Below, in pieces: positions 56,880 through 64,000 of a stretch of 64,000 nt of DNA (the stretch's first letter is position 1; every line of letters begins with the position of its first letter). Made by a program: the position numbers and the translations under genes. Below the pieces are notes generated by a model. The model searched no databases. It was not told the origin of the DNA and saw only the letters and a list, made by a program, of their open reading frames with translations. Location of the stretch: the NCBI RefSeq assembly GCF_963676685.1, contig NC_092345.1:46087838-46151837 (forward strand), written 5' to 3'. The DNA is from Mytilus edulis. Its lineage: Eukaryota > Mollusca > Bivalvia > Mytilida > Mytilidae.

Positions 56880-58540
56880 CTGTCCTTTAACTGAATAATC
56901 CAATTATTTTAATGACTTTGTTGACTTCCTCTGTCACATAAAAAATCGAAATAAAGGACACCACAGAAACAGTTAAGTGTGCTTCATAACAGGAGACCTA
57001 AACATCGTCGAAGACCGTGAGGACATAACTTTTCTAAAGAAAGGACCGAAACGTCCTCCATCTATAATTGATTGGAAACAATTCGTCAGGTCATTAAAGA
57101 AACTCTGTCTGCCTACTGTAAAAATTGGTGCAAACGTGAAAAATTTAATGAAAAATCTTTAGACAGTTATTCGAATAAAATTATGAATACTGTTAATATT
57201 CGAATATCTCATTTGGAAAACAATTCTGAAATAGATAATAGGATCCATGATATTCCCAATTCTAGAATAAAAAAATAAACTCAAGGTACTCGCAGAGCGT
57301 TTGTGTTCGTACCGGTAGACAAGACAGCCAATAATGTAGTGGCGGTGTGGCGTATATACTACACGGTATTTCATCAAAACGAAATTATAAATTCCTCTAC
57401 ATTTAGGTCCGTACGCACCACAGAGAGTCAAATCGTTAACAAGCATACCACTGCCATTACCCAGCTTAAAGCATCTTCCGAATATTTGAAAGTCCCTACC
57501 ATGTACTGATTACCGAAATTACACAAAAAAACAACATTTAAATTCCGTTTTATCTCCGCATCGAGTAAGTGTTCTACTACTAATCTATCAGTGCTTGTAA
57601 CTACCTCCCTTACTACTAACAAAGAACTGGTTATTAACTTTTGTAATAAAGCTTATGAAAATAATGGTATTAAATATTTTTGGAGTGTTAAAAATGCTTT
57701 TGCTAAGAATCTAAGTTTATGACTTAACTTAGTAAAGACCCATCCTTGTTATATTTGGTTGATACATTCAAAATACCTACCGTTATCTGGATGATATTTT
57801 TTTGTTAAATAATCCAGAGTTCTCTAAATATACTTCCGAAATTTACCTAAAAGAACTTACTTTAACTAAATCTAGCATAAACAGCAGCAGTTGCCCTTTT
57901 CTAGATTTAGACATTTCAATTTCTAACGGGATACTACATACTGAAAATTACGATAAAAGAGACGATTTTTCATTTCCTATTGCTAATTTTCCTTTTTTAG
58001 AGGGCGATGTGCCTTTGGCTCCATCATACGGTGTTACTATCCCAACTCGTTCGATATGCCCGTGTGTGTTCTGATGTCATAGATTATAACGAACGTAATC
58101 AATGCATCACTGGGAAATTATTGTGTCAGGGATTCGATACCATAAATTACTAAAAACTTTTCTAAATTCTTTCATAGATACAAATATTTGAAGTAAATTT
58201 GGCTGTACTTGTAGAAAACTTAGTAAAAATGGTATTTCACATCCTAAATGTTACGGTAATATTGTACTTAAAGTGCGGAAATCACAATGTCATCCGTGTA
58301 AACTCATTGAACCTTTAAACAAACTTAAAAGTAAGGGTTATCGTACCAATAATGTAATTAGATCTCTGAATATATTGAAATTGAAACAGGAAATGCTCAT
58401 CGTCAAAAGATGGTTGCAGTGCTTTAAGAAAACCTTCAAGATTCCATTTGCAGAGCTTCGTTCATGGAAAAGATACTTATCTTTCAATTCAATGAGAATC
58501 ATTAGAAAACTATTCAAGTCAAGCATGAATAAGTAGAAGT
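56880..58540 (+). pseudogene. Second degenerate Penelope-like RT fragment
   Basis: Pieces include KETLSAYCKNWCKREKFNEK, FVFVPVDKTANNVV, KVPTMY-stop-LPKLHK, FKFRFISASSKCST, NKAYENNGIKYFWSVKNA, then a deletion that removes motif A and most of motif B, then [15 protein letters not shown] and YDKRDDFSFPIANFPFLEGD. It is closer to the element at 44542-46740 than to the one at 55590. Inactive. Confidence 0.65.
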
Positions 58541-59040
58541 ATTCATATATAACATATTTTTCGCAAGAGAAAATGTTTGAAAATTAATCAATAATGACAG
58601 TAGCTTCTGTCAACCATGTTTTATCCAGTCCAATCGATCCAATATTAGACATCCTTATAAAAGGCCGTCTATATCATGTATAAGTGAGTTGTTTCAAATT
58701 TCCCAAATAAACATTTGTTCACATTACATTTAGTTACATCATTTTCGCCGCCAATACTATGTAAATCAAAACATAACGAACACTGCCTTCCAAGCATCAT
58801 TTATGTAGTTTCATAAAAATAGTTTTGTACTTTTCAATGGTGATGTCATTTAACTTCATCCAGTTTCCGAAGTGACTTGTGGTTTTGATTAGATAAACTA
58901 CTACGTAATGATCAATAATGTTATGATTTTGCCCACTATTTGTTATACATACACGATGTGTTCTCTCTATGAAGAGTACTCACATAGGCTTTGCCTTTTG
59001 CCAAATATAATTTAATACATTGAATAAAAAACAGTTTAAA
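58541..59040. other. Non-coding interval
   Basis: No gene or repeat recognised. Confidence 0.35.
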
Positions 59041-59415
59041 AAATTGAAAACAACACTTTTAATAATGTTATGCGTCCGAAGCGCTTTTCTGGATTTACCT
59101 TCATCAGGAACTCTCAAAGCCAAACCGAAACCGTTGAAGAGCTATGTCAAAAATACCTAAAATAAATACCCTAATTCATCTTAAGTCAACTTTGTCTGAG
59201 GGAGTTGAAACCTTAGTTTTTTTTAATAATTTTAAAATTTATAAACGGACAATTTTAGAAAGGTTGTTAAATTATGTCAGTACCGCAGTACTGACTTCTG
59301 AGATGATGGTACCCTCAGAGACTAATAGTCCACCAGCAGAGGTATCGACCCAGTGATGTGAAAAATTGAAAACAACACGTTAAATAATTTAATGCGTCCG
59401 AAGCGCTTTTAACCA
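59041..59415 (+). repeat. Unit flanked by direct repeats ending GCGTCCGAAGCGCTTTT
   Basis: AAATTGAAAACAACAC-TTAATAAT--TTATGCGTCCGAAGCGCTTT occurs at 59041-59091 and, slightly changed, at 59363-59410. The interior has GTACCGCAGTACTGACTTCT and a 40-codon open stretch of no known function. The layout suits either a tandem array with 1.1 units or a short terminal direct repeat element. Confidence 0.55.
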
Positions 59416-60060
59416 ATAGATACAAGATAGGTATAAACCAATATTTAAACAGTGTAAAAAGTTTGATTTCAAAACATACTCAGCGAAGAAAAATACGAAA
59501 ACTATTACTTATAATAATCATTTTCACAGGGCGTATATATACAAAATGTATGTCTATTTCAATTACAAGTTGTGGCTGCTGGAGTAAATTTTCAAGTGTA
59601 TCATCAATTTAGAAGTCACTGCTTCGATCGATACGGAAATTATTTATCGTTAAATTTCTTTTTTCGTAAATTAAGATATTATTAAGATAATTGTTTAAAA
59701 AAGGTTGACCATAAATGAATATGTCAATTTGTTTAGGTCAAGTTTTGGTCATGCAGCTTTCATGCTTTCCTAGATAAAGAAAGTTCAGGAAGTGGGTCTG
59801 AATTACACATCATTCAAATATTTAAAAAAAAATTTATTACGATTAAGACAGTGTGCATCTTATTAAAACGGTCATTGTACCATTTTATTTTATATATAGA
59901 TACCTGTCATGATCATATGATTTAAATAGCAATAATGTCAAGTTTAAATATCATTTAGACATACTTTAAACACGTGAAATAAAAACCGAGAGTAGTAGGA
60001 AAAACCCATTGAAAACACATATATATTGGTTTGTCATTGAGTCATATGAAGGATTTACGA
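59416..60060. other. Non-coding interval
   Basis: Nothing recognised. Confidence 0.35.
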
Positions 60061-60290
60061 AGCTTTTAACATAAGGCAGTTACGGCGTTCCATAGGTGTT
60101 GCAACATATTTTGGTTTCATTTTGGGAGACAGGAATTACATGTAAAAGTAAAACAATAAAAATACCATAAATAAAAAAAGTCCCTTTACAAATGCAAAAT
60201 CAAAAGCTCAAACATATCAAACGAATGGAAATACTCCACAAGCTAGCACGCACAGCTATGGAACGCCGTAACTGCCTTATGTTAAAAGCT
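60061..60290. repeat. Perfect 35-bp inverted repeat around a 160-bp spacer
   Basis: The arm at 60061-60095 (AGCTTTTAACATAAGGCAGT, then TACGGCGTTCCATAG) is exactly the reverse complement of 60256-60290. The spacer holds an inverted scrap of the CATACAAGTGAGAGG family (CAAAAGCTCAAACATATCAA). It is either a young MITE or a local inversion duplication. Confidence 0.85.
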
Positions 60291-60292
60291 TT

Positions 60293-60545
60293 CATTATAT
60301 GATGGTACTTTGACATTATACGATGGTACTTTGACATTATACGATGGTACTTTGACATTATATGATGGTACTTTGACATTATACGATGGTACTTTGACAT
60401 TATATGATGATACTTTGACATTATACGATGGTACTTTGACATTATATGATTGTACTTTGACATTATACGATGGTACTTTGACATTATATGCTGGTACTTT
60501 GACATTATATGATGGTACTTTGACATTATATGATGGTACTTTGTC
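60293..60545. repeat. 21-bp minisatellite, about 12 units
   Basis: The unit is ATGGTACTTTGACATTATAYG with TACGA and TATGA variants partly alternating. Since 21 is a multiple of three, all units stay in one frame and several frames on both strands look open; these are not genes. Confidence 0.95.
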
Positions 60546-60609
60546 ATTTTGTAAAGACAAAAGGAATCATGGGAAATTAGAAAAAAACATAAATGTGTCC
60601 CCAGTACAC

Positions 60610-60870
60610 GGATGCCCCATCCGCACTACCATTTTATATGTTCAATGGACCGTGAAAATGGAGAGAAATCTCTAATTTGGCATTAAAATTGGAAAAATAA
60701 TATCATAGGAAACATGTATACTAAGTTTCAAGTTGATTGGATTTCAACTTCATCAAAAACTACCTCGACCAAAAACTTTAACTTGAAGCGGGACGAACGG
60801 ACGGACGAAGGGACGAACGGACGGACGGACGCACAGACCAGAAAACATAATGCCCATAAATGGGGCATAA
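60610..60870 (+). mobile_element. Second copy of the ATGCCCC-ended short element
   Basis: It starts ATGCCCCATCCGCACTACC and ends AAATGGGGCAT. The body CATGTATACTAAGTTTCAAG, TTGATTGGATTTCAACTTCA, AAAACTACCTCGACCAAAAA is single, unlike the double copy at 20765-21215. A CGGACGGACG tract precedes the end. Confidence 0.65.
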
Positions 60871-61020
60871 AAAAACAAAATGGACGAATCACTCATGTTG
60901 AGTGTACTAAAGAAGGTTGATTTGAAGCATGCGTTTGTACATTATAAAAGAGAATAAATAACACCAAACATTGTGGGTATGCTTTCGAGACATGAATAAG
61001 AAGCTCTAGGAGTTTCAAAT

Positions 61021-62078
61021 ACAGCAGACATGATGAAGCGTCGAATTGAGTGTATTAAATATGGGACTATTAAACCACAGAAAATTCAAGGAAGTTCCGG
61101 ACCTCCTAAATTTGACATAGACAAATCAACACTTGAAAATTTACTTGATAATGGATTTTGATTTGTTGCAAAGCTTTTGCTCGTAACTGAATATATCGAA
61201 GAATGGCACAGTTCGATCTGAGTAAACGTACATTTTCAGAACTTAACGATGATGAGTACAGAGATGGCGTCTAATAGACTCTATTCAACGTTTACATTCA
61301 TCTGAAGCTCAAACAAGGAAATCGGGAATACTTCACAAACGAGTTTATAACGTAATGGGGACTAACCACTTGTGGCATATAGACACTAACCATAAGCTTG
61401 TACGCTGGCAATTCATAATAATAGGTGGTGTTGATGGTTTAAGCAGAATGACAAATTTTCTTAAATGCTGTAATAACAACACGTCTCTAACAGTCTAAAT
61501 CTGTTTTTGTCAGGTGTCGCCAACTTCGGTGTGCCTCTAAGGGTTAGATCGGACAAGGGACTGGAAAACGTGTCAGTTGCAGACTTTATGCTCAGTGAAA
61601 GGGGTGATGGAAGTATGTTAACAGGCCGGAGTACCCACAATCAAGGGTCTAAGAGATTATGGAGGGACATATTTGAGGGTATCCTATGTTATTATTTTAT
61701 TATTCGGAAGATCAAGATATTCTAAAACCATTTAACCTTCAGCATTTAGAAGCTCTACATTTCATATATAATGGGGAGATAAACAGAAGGCTTCAACGGT
61801 GGAAAACAGCATGGGCTGGTCATATGACGTGTACAGTTATATCGTCTCCTTTGATTTTGTGGTCATCTGGCCAACTTCAAAACCAAGTAGGCATACAACT
61901 TAGTGGAACCGAATTACTAGAATATGGACTTGAAGAACATATTAAATTGAATAACACAGAAGAAGGGGACCGACCAATATTTGCCCCAATTGGCCATTTA
62001 ATCAATGAAAACTTTGAAATAAATGACTATTTAAAGTTTTTGGAAATTATTACAAGAAATTATTTGTTGATAAATTAA
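61021..62078 (+). pseudogene. Decayed retroviral-type integrase core (DDE) gene
   Basis: Fragments in three frames give, in order: KFDIDKSTLENLLDNGF; QFDLSKRTFSELNDDEYRD; QRLHSSEAQTRKSGI; NHLWHIDTNHKLVRWQFII and [67 protein letters not shown]. This order matches a widespread animal family of integrase-core proteins of the type with WHxDGNHKL, RCDKGxEN and HNQRIERLWRD boxes. The first two catalytic Asp are present (61382-61384 and 61552-61554); the Glu expected in the RIERLW box is Lys (61651-61653). At least three frameshifts and several stops. Whether it came from a transposon or a domesticated gene copy is unknown. Confidence 0.65.
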
Positions 62079-63289
62079 CACAAGTTGATCTTTAAAATTT
62101 CAGCATCTGATTTGTAATAGCCTGTGTTGGCCAGGATGCACTTGGTCAGAACCTTGCTATGAACATTTCTATATAACATTTTATTTTATTGTTAAAGATA
62201 TTTTCCACAATATCGCTAACATAGATTGTTTTGACCTCAATTTTGACTGACAAAATCAGAGTATGGATTCACTCTATGTACACACTCGTGCTCATTTATG
62301 AGCATAATGCATAGCACATGAAAGCATACAAATACATGTACAACACTCTGTTCACTGCGTCTTCTACGATTACAGCACTCATATTACAAAGTGAACTACA
62401 CCATTGTACATGAAGTTTCATACATAAATTTTGGTTTATATCAACCAACTCATAAGTTGTTTGTTTGCATTTCCATTAAAGGCAATCATTCCCTGCCACT
62501 TTCTATGATGGGAGAAATTTGTCAAAGTTACAATTATTTTACACTATATGTGTAAAAGTCAAATATCTGAAACCCAGGTAAAAAGAAATAAACATGCTTG
62601 AGACAAGTTAACACTAAAACGGTAATTTGACCTGACAGTCACGACAAACATTCTGGCAATACACTCATGTGCAATACAGCTAACGTCAAGGTCAAAAGAC
62701 AAACAAGGTGTGGCCTGGACAAGCGTCACTGAAAAGAACGAGAGAGAATAAAACAACATGTCTCTCTTCATCAAATGAAAGACATAATGGAATCAAGTTA
62801 ATTGGGTCAAGTTGTTTGAGGTTAGGAAAAGTGGTGATATAAGCTTACCCCACCTTTGCATACTAAAACATTCAAATCATCTCTTTATTCAAGTAACTTT
62901 TTAACAACTTCAACGAAAGCTTATTGATACAAACAATCAAATATAGTCAATGTTCAAATAATGTGCTCACCAACAAAAAAGGGCACTTCCATGAGGTGAA
63001 CTATACACAAACCCTCAATTTGTGTCCATAATGCTATGAGGTAACTACATCATTGACCTGATGACATTCAACTCGGTTCAGCAAACCAATTCTAAATAGT
63101 GTTAAATAGATGCATTTGTTGACCCTATATTGCATGTAGTTTCTTCCGATAAAATTTTAAGTCTATTTATGACCATTGAACTCTGGTCTTGAAATTCAAT
63201 AAGTTCTTCCTCTTTTGTGTTCAAAATGTTGTTGATCTGCATGTAGATAAGCTTTTTCATATTTTAGAAGTTGCTCTAACATGCTAGTA
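62079..63289. other. Non-coding interval
   Basis: No recognised gene. Reading frames are short and start without supporting motifs. Confidence 0.35.
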
Positions 63290-63560
63290 TGCCTTAAATG
63301 TTTGCATGTGTACTATATTTTTATTAGTGCTTAATTTTAGTTGTGCTTCAGCTTTGGTTGTTAAGATATGTATTTTATTAGTGTTTTGCATGTTTTTCAA
63401 TGTGCTTATGCTGTTATATATCTTGTCTGCATGTTTGTGTGTTTAAATGTTGTGTTTATGTTATTTTATATTCGGTAAAAAGCTCTTAAGAGCTTATGTT
63501 TGTATTCTTAAATGTTAACCGAATCAAAATAAAACTTTTGTATTCGTATTCGTATTTTCG
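63290..63560 (+). repeat. Dispersed repeat ending AAATAAAACTTTTGTATTCG
   Basis: Second copy of the family at 30990-31270, with GTGCTTAATTTTAGTTGTGC, TAAAAAGCTCTTAAGAGCTT and CCGAATCAAAATAAAACTTT. Both copies share the same 3' end, as expected for a retroposed family. Confidence 0.55.
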
Positions 63561-64000
63561 TGGGAAACATGTTCAAGAATATTGGACATTTCCAGGCGAG
63601 ATAACCCAAGTTAATTGTTAAAGACATTTTTATAAATACTCTGATAGTTTAAAATGGCTCACCGAGATATATTTTTTATTATGACACATGATATCTCGTA
63701 TGTGTATTTAAATAAAGTCTAGACTTCATAATTTTGGTAAATTGACATAACCTTGGTTTTGAATGTATCTGTGTTATTCTATTGTCGATAGAACTTTCAA
63801 TAAAAATTACTACTTTTTATTTCTAAATAATGAAAGTGGGCAAAGTAGAAACTATTATATGGTCAACCTTTCTATTATGTTGATCCATTTGTATACTGTA
63901 CATACAACATCTGTCGAACGGAGGTTTGAAGTTTGCATTTCAAAATGCAGTTGACAAAAGAAAACTTTGATTTAAAATTAAAAAAAAATCTAAATAATTA
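63561..64000. other. Non-coding end of window
   Basis: AT-rich, nothing recognised. Confidence 0.35.

Noticed and set aside
59144-59356. 70-residue frame in the GCGTCCGAAGCG repeat
   Set aside because: It is part of a dispersed repeat whose relative at 15771-15970 does not keep the frame open.
60200-60675. Repetitive open frames on both strands (TLYDGTL-type and SKYHHIM-type peptides)
   Set aside because: They are translations of the 21-bp minisatellite. Open frames in several phases on both strands follow from a unit length divisible by three.
1-64000. tRNA, rRNA or small structured RNA genes
   Set aside because: No A/B-box pair with a cloverleaf and no rRNA core sequence was found by eye. 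A covariance-model scan would be needed to exclude degenerate tRNA-derived SINEs.

Overview
This is an AT-rich eukaryotic window with no bacterial-style operons. Genes are split into small exons with GT/AG introns, set among dense diverged repeats. The repeats (Penelope-like reverse transcriptases, foldback elements, and short families such as the one around TGGTATGATTGCCAATGAG) and the encoded proteins suggest a bivalve mollusc, most probably a mussel close to Mytilus. That assignment rests on memory of these families and was not checked by a search.

Left part (1-27.7 kb), minus strand: three tandem paralogs of one secreted protein. Each starts with a signal peptide and a cysteine-rich PAN/apple-like segment (exon 1), followed by a VMO-I type domain (vitelline membrane outer layer protein 1) on exons 2-4. 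Paralog A runs off the left edge (exons at 1461-1770 and 714-817). Paralog B (3401-9383) has all four exons but a one-base insertion in a T run of exon 2. Paralog C (18363-27726) has four intact exons. A and B share introns and upstream flank, so they are a recent segmental duplication. An extra exon 1 fragment lies in intron 1 of B between two direct repeats.

Middle part (27.7-35.9 kb): no host gene is visible. It holds scattered repeat fragments and one transposon-like element with target-site duplication (31567-32912).

Right-centre (35953-53742), plus strand: a 15-exon gene for a type I membrane protein of about 754 codons. It has a signal peptide, an N-terminal domain beginning with an [10 protein letters not shown] motif, six EGF-like domains mostly encoded one per phase-1 exon, one transmembrane helix and a charged cytoplasmic tail of about 110 residues. 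An in-frame TGA occurs at codon 145. Its introns and promoter-proximal region carry three large inverted-repeat elements, one with another element nested in it, and a degenerate Penelope-like retroelement.

Right end (53.7-64 kb): a graveyard of reverse-transcriptase fragments, a 21-bp minisatellite beside a perfect 35-bp inverted repeat, a decayed retroviral-type integrase-like gene lacking its catalytic Glu, and dispersed repeats. The two host gene types are secreted or cell-surface proteins. Nothing in the sequence shows that they act together. No tRNA, rRNA or CRISPR array was found.
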